The position numbers and the translations under genes were made by a program. From contig JANOMP010000343.1 of NCBI GenBank assembly GCA_031420365.1, positions 1 through 64,000 on the forward strand: 64,000 nt of DNA, written 5' to 3'. The notes under the pieces were generated by a model that saw only the letters and a list, made by a program, of their open reading frames with translations, had not been told where the DNA came from and made no database searches. Source of the DNA: Leadbetterella sp031420365. Lineage in GTDB: Bacteria > Bacteroidota > Bacteroidia > Cytophagales > Spirosomataceae. Within the stretch, counting starts at the first letter, position 1. Each line of letters starts with the position of its first letter. This document shows, in pieces, positions 24,564 through 32,924 of the stretch.

Positions 24564-24606
24564 TTTTGCAACATTAGCGGCATTAATACCTGTTAGTGTT
24601 GCAAAA
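24564..24606 (+). promoter_or_regulatory. Hairpin between small protein 2 and GLPGLI 2
   Basis: TTTTGCAACA (24564-24573) pairs perfectly with TGTTGCAAAA (24597-24606) around a 23-nt loop. There is no strong T run after it, so it may be an attenuator or mRNA-stabilising hairpin. AATTTCACA (24605-24613) overlaps its end. Confidence 0.45.
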
Positions 24607-24618
24607 TTTCACACTTAA

Positions 24619-25416
24619 ATGATGAAAAAAAATTATCTCTTTTTGCTTCTTTCTTTACCTTTATCTGCATTTTCTCAGTTTTTCGAGGCAAAATACGTGG
24701 TCAGGTTTAGAGCTAACTTGAACAATGAATCCTTTTCGGAAGAAAATTGTCATTTATTGATAAATAAGTCAACAAACAACTCTTACTTTTTTTCAGAAAA
24801 TTTTTACAAAAAAGATTCCATTGGAAATTTAATTTCAAAAAATAGGCTGTATCGCGATCCTTCAATGCAAGATCCAAACCTTAGATTGAAAACGATGTTC
24901 TATTTTTTAATTAATAAGGATTTTGAAAAAAAAGAAATAATAACGAATGAAAGAATAGTCACTAAAATTTATACTTATCCACAGGAGATGAAGTTAAAAT
25001 GGGAAATGAGTGACGACACATTAACGATAGATAATTATATCTGTCAAAAAGCAACATTAGATTTTGAAGGAAGATCCTATTCTTGTTGGTTTACTACCGA
25101 AATTGCTATCTCCGATGGCCCTTTCAAGTTCTGCGGGTTACCAGGACTCATTTTAGAAATTTCAGATACTGAGAAGCATTATAATTTCAAAATGGTGAGT
25201 TTCCAAAAAATACAAGAAATCAAATTCAAAAAAATATATAATCAAGAAAAATCAATGGAGGTTTCATTTAACAATTTTAGGAAAATCATCAAAGATCACA
25301 ATGGAAATCCTTCTTTAGCGCTTATGGACGCAGGCTTAAAATTAACAGATGAGCAACTTAAAATGATTAATTTTGAAACAAATAGAAAGAAATCAAATCC
25401 AATTGAAAGACTTTAG
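24619..25416 (+). CDS. GLPGLI family protein, cassette 2
   Basis: This 265-aa exported protein has a signal peptide ending near LPLSAFSQ. The GLPGLI block is at about residues 155-190 (YSCWFTTEIAISDGPFKF, then CGLPGLILEISD). It is similar in length to the other two GLPGLI proteins but clearly diverged, so the duplication is old or under diversifying pressure. Either of two adjacent ATGs (24619, 24622) could start it. It is followed by the XRE remnant on the opposite strand. Confidence 0.92.
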   Translation: MMKKNYLFLLLSLPLSAFSQFFEAKYVVRFRANLNNESFSEENCHLLINKSTNNSYFFSENFYKKDSIGNLISKNRLYRDPSMQDPNLRLKTMFYFLINKDFEKKEIITNERIVTKIYTYPQEMKLKWEMSDDTLTIDNYICQKATLDFEGRSYSCWFTTEIAISDGPFKFCGLPGLILEISDTEKHYNFKMVSFQKIQEIKFKKIYNQEKSMEVSFNNFRKIIKDHNGNPSLALMDAGLKLTDEQLKMINFETNRKKSNPIERL

Positions 25417-25489
25417 AATTATCTAAATTCTGAAAATCTAAATAAAAATACATTTCGGCACATTAAGAAAATAGCAACAAACCTACTTT

Positions 25490-25669
25490 ATTTTCATTTT
25501 TAAAATTGACGAACTTTCCCATAATATAAACTGAGGTATAAAAGTAGCTACCTTGCCATTTTCTGGTTAGTTTAAAAGGGAGAGAATTGTATCTAAAGCA
25601 GATGCTAAAGTTTTTGTAGTAATGCCTCTCATAATCTTTAAATAGACTTGTTTTTTCTCTAAATATCAT
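25490..25669 (-). pseudogene. Degraded copy of the XRE regulator gene
   Basis: DNA read from 25669 follows the first 60 or so codons of the intact XRE gene (22778 downward) closely. MIFREKTSLFKDYER replaces MIFGEKIRLFREKR, and then a one-base insertion shifts the frame. Corrected, it reads GITTKTLASALDT, matching GITAKGLAFALDI, followed by a recognisable match through the NGK region. The C-terminal coiled coil is lost. It sits in the same place and orientation relative to cassette 3 as the intact gene does to cassette 1, showing the unit was duplicated with its regulator. Confidence 0.8.
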
Positions 25670-25675
25670 TTTTAA

Positions 25676-25909
25676 AATTGTGAAATTTTCAAAAACTTGT
25701 GCGAAATCTACAATTTATTATGTAGAATTTCCAAACAATTTTACCAAATATTAAAGAATTTTGAATCATCAGCTGATAACAGTGAGGGAAAAGACCAACA
25801 GCCACTTTAAATTTCTGTAGGCTCTAAACAAATTTTAAATTTATATTTTATGAAAAAAGTATTTTTGTCCGTTGTCTTAATGTTTTTTGTTTCTATTGCG
25901 TTTGCAGAA
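25676..25909 (+). repeat. Duplicated upstream region and leader block, copy C
   Basis: This corresponds to 22800-23034 of copy A. It includes one GTGAAATT unit, the segment CTTGTGCGAAATCTACAATT, the palindrome ATCAGCTGAT, the untranslated leader and codons 1-20. Similarity is high throughout and ends at the mature protein. Confidence 0.85.
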
Positions 25910-26140
25910 GTGTCTGGAAGTAAAAAGAATTCTTTAAGAAAGACTGCTTTTATAAAAAAAGTTAAAAATTCTAATCAAAAAATTAGAACCCAACCCAAGC
26001 CAGTTTTAATGACTTGTTTTTCGTCTTCATGTATAACGTCTTGTGACCCTTCAGATACAGAATACTCTAATACTGCTATTGTTGTGATACTTGTAAGGTT
26101 AGAAAAATATTGTGATTCGATTACGTATAACTACATGTAG
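25850..26140 (+). CDS. Small secreted cysteine-containing protein, cassette 3
   Basis: This 96-aa protein has a signal peptide matching its siblings except for one residue (SIAFA for SFAFA). The mature part is strongly basic at its start (KKNSLRKTAFIKKVKNSNQK), unlike the acidic siblings. Cys56, 61, 65 and 88 form the same pattern, in MTCFSSSCITSCDPSD and EKYCDS. These are its only four cysteines, so they define the shared core. A strong intrinsic terminator follows directly. Confidence 0.75.
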   Translation: MKKVFLSVVLMFFVSIAFAEVSGSKKNSLRKTAFIKKVKNSNQKIRTQPKPVLMTCFSSSCITSCDPSDTEYSNTAIVVILVRLEKYCDSITYNYM

Positions 26141-26141
26141 G

Positions 26142-26180
26142 AATATGACCCCTCACGTTTTGTAGGGGTCATATTTTTTT
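26142..26180 (+). terminator. Strong intrinsic terminator inside cassette 3
   Basis: AATATGACCCCT and AGGGGTCATATT form a perfect 12-bp stem with a 10-nt loop, followed by a T run. It starts 2 bp after the small-protein stop and 69 bp before the GLPGLI ATG, so the peptide mRNA should greatly exceed the GLPGLI message. Confidence 0.85.
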
Positions 26181-26210
26181 TATTGTTAATTGTTAAATCA
26201 ACCTAAACAC

Positions 26211-27011
26211 ATGAAAAATATAAAATTACTAATATTTTTGCAAGTTGTACCAATAGCATTATTTTCTCAAAATTTTAAATTTACATATGAATTAAGGGCA
26301 ACACCATTTATTCAAAATTCTTCCAATATCATAAATGAAATTGGCTATTTACATATTAATAAAAATATAAATTCATACTTTTTTTCAGAGAAGTTTTTGA
26401 AAATAGATTCGGCTTATAGAATACTTGATGAACAAAATGTATCACCTTATTCAGCTTTAGAAAACTTTAGCAAATTCAATGCAAATTACTTTTTTAAAGA
26501 ATTTATTGTAAAAAATTATCAAGATTCAAAAATAGAAATTTTTAGAGAATTAGGTATTGAACATTTCAAGTATCAAGTAAAAAGCGTCTTTCAGTGGGAA
26601 GTAAAAAATGAAATTGATACTTTAAACAATTTGATATGCCAAAAAGCGGTTACGACTTATTCAGGGAGGGAATATGTAGCTTGGTTTACAACAGAATTTC
26701 CATTTTCAGACGGCCCGTATGTGTTCAATGGCTTGCCTGGTTTAATTGTTAAAATTGCCGATACAAAAAACCTATTTCAATTTAAATTAATTCACTACGA
26801 AAAAGAACCAGCATCGTTTATCCTTAAACCATTCAAATACTCAAAGGCACTTCAAATTTCTTTAAAGGATTTTATTAGTTTAAGAATTGATTTAACAAAC
26901 GACCCACTTAAACAATTCATAGATGCTGGTTTCACAATAAAGGATTCTAGAATTCCAGATATGTCGAAGACAAAAATGTCAGATAAAATAAATTACATTG
27001 AAATTGAATAA
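26211..27011 (+). CDS. GLPGLI family protein, cassette 3
   Basis: This 266-aa exported protein has a signal peptide (LLIFLQVVPIALFSQ). The core block near residues 155-190 reads YVAWFTTEFPFSDGPYVF, then NGLPGLIVKIAD. A TTG at 26190 could add seven residues, but the ATG at 26211 is better. The TonB-receptor-like gene follows by 253 bp. Function unknown, as for the family. Confidence 0.92.
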   Translation: MKNIKLLIFLQVVPIALFSQNFKFTYELRATPFIQNSSNIINEIGYLHINKNINSYFFSEKFLKIDSAYRILDEQNVSPYSALENFSKFNANYFFKEFIVKNYQDSKIEIFRELGIEHFKYQVKSVFQWEVKNEIDTLNNLICQKAVTTYSGREYVAWFTTEFPFSDGPYVFNGLPGLIVKIADTKNLFQFKLIHYEKEPASFILKPFKYSKALQISLKDFISLRIDLTNDPLKQFIDAGFTIKDSRIPDMSKTKMSDKINYIEIE

Positions 27012-27236
27012 ATTGTTGTAATTACTTTCAATTTAGGAATGGTAAATTAATTTGCTCAATTCAATTTTGATTTATAAGAGTTTTTGAAAAGAAAAAGTTG
27101 AAAATGAAAGAAAAAGTTAATTTACAAACACGGCAAATGTCTTGAGGTTAATAAATTTAATTTTAAAGGGCAATAAAAATAAAACTAAAAATTGTTTTTT
27201 TGGTCTCCAAACCATATCAATTTTGTTCGAAATTAC

Positions 27237-27250
27237 CTATTTGCAAATAG
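27237..27250. promoter_or_regulatory. 14-bp perfect palindrome before the TonB-receptor-like gene
   Basis: CTATTTGCAAATAG is exactly self-complementary and ends 14 bp before the ATG at 27265. TTGTGAAATT follows directly at 27251-27260, repeating the motif found before the XRE gene. Together they look like an operator region. Confidence 0.45.
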
Positions 27251-27264
27251 TTGTGAAATTTTTA

Positions 27265-29919
27265 ATGAGTAAAATAACATTTTTTCGGATAATATTGGTC
27301 TTTTTTTGCTTTTTAAAAATGGAAGCTTCTTTTTCACAAATACTAATTTCAGGCAAATTGAGTGAAAAAAGCACAAAAATTCCAATTCAAAATGCAAATA
27401 TTACAATAAAAAAAATAAACTCTAAGGCAATCCTATTCTTCGGATTTTCAGATAAAAAAGGTAATTTTTTAATCGAATCAAATATCGATTCAGATTCAGT
27501 ACAACTGCATATTGGAATAATGGGGTATGCTCCCTTAGTTCTAAACCTTCTAAATTACTCTCAAAGACTTGATTTGCAACTAGAGCAAGCCGTCATTGAA
27601 CTTAAAGAACTAAATATAAAACAAGAACCCATCCGTAAATTTGGTGATACGCTAAGCTATGCTATTGGCGAGTTTAAAGACAAAAATGATCGAGTACTCG
27701 CTGATGTTTTGAAAAGACTGCCAGGCATAGAAGTTGAACCCAATGGCAGAATACTGTATCAGGGCGAACCGATAAATAAGTATTATATTGAGGGTTTAGA
27801 TCTTCTGAATGGTCGATATAAATTAGCAAACGATAACCTAAACATAGACGCTGTGCAAAGTGTAGAGGTGCTTGAAAACCATCAGCCTATCCGAATGCTG
27901 GATAGCACCGTGTTTTCTGATAAAGCCGCAATAAATATTAGGCTTAAAAAAGCAGTTACGAATTCTGGGCAGATAAATTTGGGTCTAGGTTCAACACCTT
28001 TACTTTGGGATATAAATTTAACTCCTATGTTGTTTTCAAAAAAGCTCCAAATGATTTCTACATTTCAGGGCAACAATACAGGCAAAAATAGTTCTAGTCA
28101 ACTTATGCAACTTACCCCAGGCACTGTTTTTAGTGATTTAGAGGCCCGCAATAGCGATTGGGTAGGAATTCAACAGCTTTCTAGCCCCGCCTTTAAAGAA
28201 ATCAGATGGCTTGATAATAATGTCAAAATAGGGTCAATGAATTTTTTAAAAAAATTAAAAGATGGCCTTGAGTTACGTTTTATAAGCGATTTTTCAAGTG
28301 ATATCCAACTTCAAAATGGATCCACCAAAACTACTTTTTTTGATTCCGACAAAGAAAACATTCAACTTTTAGAAACAAAAAGAAACAGATTGGGATTTAA
28401 TTCTTCTAAAACTAGTCTTACGATACAAAAAAATACCAATGATAGGTATTTAAAAAACAGCCTTAAAATAAATGGAATTTGGAATAATCAATTGGGGAAC
28501 ATTATTGGTGTTAATGGAGGGTTAAAGCAACAAACAAAACTTCCTGTATTTATTATTTCGAATAGTTATCAAGATTTTTTTAAAATAAATAAGACGATTC
28601 TTACGCTAAATTCTTCCTCAGGTTTTGAAAATGTAAATCAGTCGTTGTCAATTTCTCCAAGCATTTTTATTGAACTATTTGGCTTGAGCAAGGCAACAGA
28701 ATCTGTTCAGCAAAATGTCCAAAAAGACAAAATGTTCACTCAGAATTCTATTCAGTTTATAAAGAAAGTAAAAAAGATTTCTGTAGAGACCAGCGTAGGT
28801 TTTGATCTAAACAAAGAGGTCCTTAGGAGTGGGATAGCACTTGATTTTCCTAACGAACGGACAGTTTTAGGGCAAGATTTTAATAACAACCTAAAATGGA
28901 GCGAACAAAAATATTACGTAAAATTAATAAATAGATTAAATCACCAAGAATGGAAAATAGCTATTACTACTCCAATTAGCTTCAATTCATTTTTTGCTCT
29001 TGACGGTGATTTTAAAAAACAACAAACCCTAAAAACATTTGTTTTTGAACCCAGAATTAGCTTAAATCGAGAAATAAAAAATTTCTGGACATTTAATATA
29101 AACATGGGAAAAAGTAATAGGTTTGGAGATATTAACCAAATGTATTTTGGATACATTTTGAACAATTATAGAGATATAAAAAGATTCAATGCTCCAGTTC
29201 TACAAAGTGTAAACTATTCGGGCAATATAGGATTAAACTATAGAAATCCTGTAAAAAGTACTTTTGGTTCTGTTTCATTTGCTAACGGAAAAACCATTTC
29301 GAATTTAATCTATACTAACATAATAAATACCAACGGCAGCATTGAAAGAAATGCCTTAGAAAAAAATAATGAAGGATTTTCTCAAAATTGGAACGGACGA
29401 ATTGGAAAATATTTTAGAATAATAAAAACTACATTTACGGTAAGAAATAGTGTTTTTTCGCAAAAAGGGGTTCAGGTCATTAATGAGAATGAGACTTTGG
29501 TAAAAACACAAGGAATGAAACCTAGCATTGATGTTACCTCTACTTTGAGCCCTTGGTTTAGTTTTTATTATAATTATAGTTTTTCGAGCTTTAGAAATAA
29601 AGTGGGCCGCGAAATTCGACCAAATGTTGTGCAGGAATCTCAGTTTTTAAACTTAAACTGTTTTACTAAAAATAATTTTAATTTTAGTGTAAACAATGAA
29701 ATTTATATCAATAATTTTAATAATCAAAAAAACATATTTACTGATTTTTCTCTAAGAAAAACTATTGGCAAAAGGAAAATTGACTTAGAAGCCAATTATA
29801 CAAATATTTTTAATTCAAATACATTACTAACTGTAAGTTCTGGTACATTTTCTTACATCGAAACAGCCTATTTGTTAAGACCCAGACAAGCCGTGTTTAA
29901 AATTAGGTTTTCTTACTAA
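27265..29919 (+). CDS. TonB-receptor-like outer-membrane beta-barrel protein with carboxypeptidase-like domain
   Basis: This 884-aa protein has a signal peptide (FFRIILVFFCFLKMEASFSQ). A carboxypeptidase-like regulatory fold follows at about residues 30-115 (LISGKLSEKSTKIPIQNANI). A TonB plug-like domain spans about 130-235 (VLADVLKRLPGIEVEPNG, YYIEGLDLLNGRY, then SVEVLENHQP), with a long beta-barrel to an aromatic C-terminus (FKIRFSY). The frame is open from 27142, but the ATG at 27265 gives the signal peptide. It closes the three-cassette run and may be the receptor, exporter or partner for the GLPGLI or small proteins; that link is inferred from position. It is convergent with the carboxylase gene, 21 bp apart. 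Confidence 0.85.
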   Translation: MSKITFFRIILVFFCFLKMEASFSQILISGKLSEKSTKIPIQNANITIKKINSKAILFFGFSDKKGNFLIESNIDSDSVQLHIGIMGYAPLVLNLLNYSQRLDLQLEQAVIELKELNIKQEPIRKFGDTLSYAIGEFKDKNDRVLADVLKRLPGIEVEPNGRILYQGEPINKYYIEGLDLLNGRYKLANDNLNIDAVQSVEVLENHQPIRMLDSTVFSDKAAINIRLKKAVTNSGQINLGLGSTPLLWDINLTPMLFSKKLQMISTFQGNNTGKNSSSQLMQLTPGTVFSDLEARNSDWVGIQQLSSPAFKEIRWLDNNVKIGSMNFLKKLKDGLELRFISDFSSDIQLQNGSTKTTFFDSDKENIQLLETKRNRLGFNSSKTSLTIQKNTNDRYLKNSLKINGIWNNQLGNIIGVNGGLKQQTKLPVFIISNSYQDFFKINKTILTLNSSSGFENVNQSLSISPSIFIELFGLSKATESVQQNVQKDKMFTQNSIQFIKKVKKISVETSVGFDLNKEVLRSGIALDFPNERTVLGQDFNNNLKWSEQKYYVKLINRLNHQEWKIAITTPISFNSFFALDGDFKKQQTLKTFVFEPRISLNREIKNFWTFNINMGKSNRFGDINQMYFGYILNNYRDIKRFNAPVLQSVNYSGNIGLNYRNPVKSTFGSVSFANGKTISNLIYTNIINTNGSIERNALEKNNEGFSQNWNGRIGKYFRIIKTTFTVRNSVFSQKGVQVINENETLVKTQGMKPSIDVTSTLSPWFSFYYNYSFSSFRNKVGREIRPNVVQESQFLNLNCFTKNNFNFSVNNEIYINNFNNQKNIFTDFSLRKTIGKRKIDLEANYTNIFNSNTLLTVSSGTFSYIETAYLLRPRQAVFKIRFSY

Positions 29920-29940
29920 AATCGTGTATACTTCCATTAC

Positions 29941-31548
29941 CTAGGTCTGAATAACACCTACATTGTACCGTTCTGTAATAGGAGCATGATTAGCAGCTTC
30001 TATTCCCATGCTCACTATTTTACGAGTTTCGGCAGGGTCAATTACACCGTCCACCCAAAGCCTAGCTGCGGCATAATAAGGACTTAATTGTTCCTTATAT
30101 TGCTTCAAAATTTTATCCAATAGTTCTTTTTTTTCCTCCGACCCAATGGTAAATCCTTTAGCTTTTAAGGCAGCTTCTTGTATTTGTAATAAGGTATTTC
30201 CCGCAGCAGCACCACTCATCACAGCCATTTGAGCGGTTGGCCAAGCATAAATCAATCTAGGGTCATAAGCTTTTCCGCACATGGCGTAGTTGCCTGCTCC
30301 ATAGCTATTGCCTACAATAAAAGTAAACTTTGGCACCACTGAATTGGCCATAGCATTTACCATTTTTGCCCCGTCTTTTATAATTCCTCCTTGTTCTGAT
30401 CTACTTCCAACCATAAAGCCAGTTACATCTTGAAAAAACACCAAAGGAATCTTCTGTTGGTTACAATTCATAATAAATCGAGCTGTTTTATCGGCCGAAT
30501 CACTGTAAATAACACCTCCCATTTGAAGCTCTGGTTTGCCACCAGGCTTTTTGGCTTTAACCATTTCTCTTTGGTTAGCAATAATTCCCACAGCCCAACC
30601 GTCTATTCGAGCCAGCCCACAGATAATGCTTTTGCCATACTCTTTTTTATATTCTTCTAGGCTGCCTTCGTCAACAATAGTTTCTAATACTGAAAGCATA
30701 TTATATGGTTTTGTTCTGTCCAATGGTACAATTTTATATACTTCTTCAGGTTTTGATTTGGGAGAAACCGCTTCTTTTCTGTTAAAACCGGCCTTTAAAT
30801 TATGCCCAATTTTATCCATTACATTTTTTATTGCATCTAAGCATGCTTTGTCGTTTGGATATTTGTTATCAGTTACTCCTGATATTTCAGAATGGGTAGA
30901 TGCTCCTCCTAAAGTTTCAGCATCCACATCTTCGCCAATTGAAGATTTTACCAAGTAAGGGCCGGCTAAATAAACCGAGCCAGTTCCTTCAACAATAAAC
31001 GCATAATCTGACATAATCGGCAAATAAGCTCCCCCAGCTACACAACTTCCCATTATTGCTGCCAATTGAGGAATTCCCATAGAAGACATTCGAGCATTAT
31101 TTCGGAAAATACGTCCAAAGTGCTCTTTATCAGGGAAAATTTCATCCTGCATGGGCAAATAAACTCCTGCTGAATCAACTAAATAAATTATTGGAAGCCT
31201 ATTTTCCATTGCTATTTCTTGGGCTCTTAGATTTTTCTTTCCTGAGATCGGAAACCAAGCTCCAGCCTTCACTGTGGCATCGTTAGAAACTATAACACAA
31301 AGTCTAGCTTGAACATACCCTAATACGCAAATCGCCCCACCATTTGGGCAACCACCTTCCGCTTCATAAAGTCCATCACCAGCAAATTTGCCTATTTCTA
31401 CATATTCTGAATTTAAATCCAAAAGATAAAATATGCGTTCCCAGGCTGTTAATTTCCCTTTTTCTTTATGCTTTTTAATTTTTTCAATACCTCCACCAAG
31501 TTTTAGGGTTTCAGTTTTATTATATAGAAGTTCTAAAAGCTCTTTCAT
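29941..31548 (-). CDS. mccB: Methylcrotonoyl-CoA carboxylase, carboxyltransferase (beta) subunit
   Basis: This 535-aa carboxyltransferase has two crotonase-like halves: AWFPISGKKNLRAQEIAMEN with DSAGVYLPMQDE in the first, and FFQDVTGFMVGSRSEQGGI with GNSYGAGNYAMCGKAYDPR in the second. The SAGVYLPMQ segment and the length distinguish it from propionyl-CoA carboxylases. It moves carboxyl from biotin to 3-methylcrotonyl-CoA in leucine breakdown. It is divergent from three further leucine-pathway genes. The biotin-carrying alpha subunit is not in the window and must be elsewhere. Confidence 0.92.
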   Translation of the reverse strand: MKELLELLYNKTETLKLGGGIEKIKKHKEKGKLTAWERIFYLLDLNSEYVEIGKFAGDGLYEAEGGCPNGGAICVLGYVQARLCVIVSNDATVKAGAWFPISGKKNLRAQEIAMENRLPIIYLVDSAGVYLPMQDEIFPDKEHFGRIFRNNARMSSMGIPQLAAIMGSCVAGGAYLPIMSDYAFIVEGTGSVYLAGPYLVKSSIGEDVDAETLGGASTHSEISGVTDNKYPNDKACLDAIKNVMDKIGHNLKAGFNRKEAVSPKSKPEEVYKIVPLDRTKPYNMLSVLETIVDEGSLEEYKKEYGKSIICGLARIDGWAVGIIANQREMVKAKKPGGKPELQMGGVIYSDSADKTARFIMNCNQQKIPLVFFQDVTGFMVGSRSEQGGIIKDGAKMVNAMANSVVPKFTFIVGNSYGAGNYAMCGKAYDPRLIYAWPTAQMAVMSGAAAGNTLLQIQEAALKAKGFTIGSEEKKELLDKILKQYKEQLSPYYAAARLWVDGVIDPAETRKIVSMGIEAANHAPITERYNVGVIQT

Positions 31549-31787
31549 GTTATATATATTTTATTTGAAGCACTGTTTTTTAATTTAACCCACTTTTTAA
31601 GTACGTTGAAAACAATATATTTTTTCTTTTACTAGATAAAATTTAATTGTGTTTAAAACAATGTTTATTAAAAGTATTTGATTAAATCTTATTAATCATC
31701 AAATATGATTAAAATTGTAAAAAGTATAAAATTATTAGTGATATTTGTTTAAATAATAATTAGTACAACAATTAATTTTAATGGCAC

Positions 31788-32924
31788 ATGGACGAGGATA
31801 TGAATTTAATTAGGCAGAGTGCAAAAGACTTTGCTGAAACACACATAAAACCTATGGTGATGATTTGGGATGAGACTCAAACTTTTCCATTAGATCTGTT
31901 TAAGAAATTAGGAGAGCAAGGCTTCATGGGAATTTTAGTACCAGAGCGATACCAAGGGTCAGGATTAGGCTATCAAGAATACATAACTATTTTAGACGAA
32001 ATATCTAAAGTTTGCGGTTCTATTGGTTTATCTGTAGCTGCTCATAACTCACTTTGCACCAATCATATATTGAGTTTTGCAACCGAATCACAAAAGCAGA
32101 AATATCTTCCTAAATTGGCGACAGGTCAATGGATTGGTGCTTGGGGACTTACCGAAACGGGTTCGGGTTCTGACGCAGGAGGCTTGGCAACTGTGGCTCA
32201 AAAAGAAGGCGATTATTATATTTTAAACGGGTCTAAAAATTTTATTACCCATGCCATAAGTTCACATGTGGCCGTAGTAATAGCAAGAACTGGAGAAAAA
32301 GGAGATAGCCATGGGATGACGACTTTTATTATTGAAAAAGGAACTGCTGGTTTTTCTTCAGGGAAAAAAGAAAATAAATTGGGTATGAGAGCATCTGAAA
32401 CCGCTTGTTTGTTTTTTGATAATTGTAGAATACATAAAGACCAAGTAATTGGTGAAGAAGGCGATGGATTTATTCAAGCTTTAAAATTATTGGATGGTGG
32501 AAGGATTTCAATTGCCGCTTTGTCTTTGGGAATTGCTAGAGGAGCATACGAATGTGCTTTAAATTATGCTAATGAAAGAGAACAATTTAATCAAAAAATA
32601 TTTGATTTTCAGTCAGTTGGGTTTAAATTAGCAGAAATGGCCACTGATATTGAAGCAGCTGAGCTTTTAACTAGAAAAGCTGGAATGTTGAAAGATAAGG
32701 GGGAAAACGTAACAAAGATGGGAGCAATGGCCAAACTTTTTGCTTCAGAAACCGCGGTGGAAGTATCTAATGAAAGTGTTCAAATTTTTGGTGGTTATGG
32801 TTTTACAAAAGACTTTCCTGCCGAAAAATATTTTAGGGATGCCAAGCTATGTACGATTGGCGAAGGGACATCGAGCATACAAAAAATGGTGATTTCTAGA
32901 GAAATTAAAAAAGATGCTAAATAG
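31788..32924 (+). CDS. Acyl-CoA dehydrogenase (likely isovaleryl- or short-chain type)
   Basis: This 378-aa flavoenzyme has the family signatures GAWGLTETGSGSDAGG (FAD/substrate loop) and, near the end, QIFGGYGFTKDFPAEKYFRD. These are followed by TIGEGTSSIQKM with the usual catalytic Glu. It introduces the 2,3-double bond into acyl-CoA using FAD and passes electrons to ETF. The next two genes encode HMG-CoA lyase and an enoyl-CoA hydratase, and mccB is divergent, so isovaleryl-CoA is the likely substrate. It overlaps the HMG-CoA lyase start by 11 bp. Confidence 0.9.
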   Translation: MDEDMNLIRQSAKDFAETHIKPMVMIWDETQTFPLDLFKKLGEQGFMGILVPERYQGSGLGYQEYITILDEISKVCGSIGLSVAAHNSLCTNHILSFATESQKQKYLPKLATGQWIGAWGLTETGSGSDAGGLATVAQKEGDYYILNGSKNFITHAISSHVAVVIARTGEKGDSHGMTTFIIEKGTAGFSSGKKENKLGMRASETACLFFDNCRIHKDQVIGEEGDGFIQALKLLDGGRISIAALSLGIARGAYECALNYANEREQFNQKIFDFQSVGFKLAEMATDIEAAELLTRKAGMLKDKGENVTKMGAMAKLFASETAVEVSNESVQIFGGYGFTKDFPAEKYFRDAKLCTIGEGTSSIQKMVISREIKKDAK

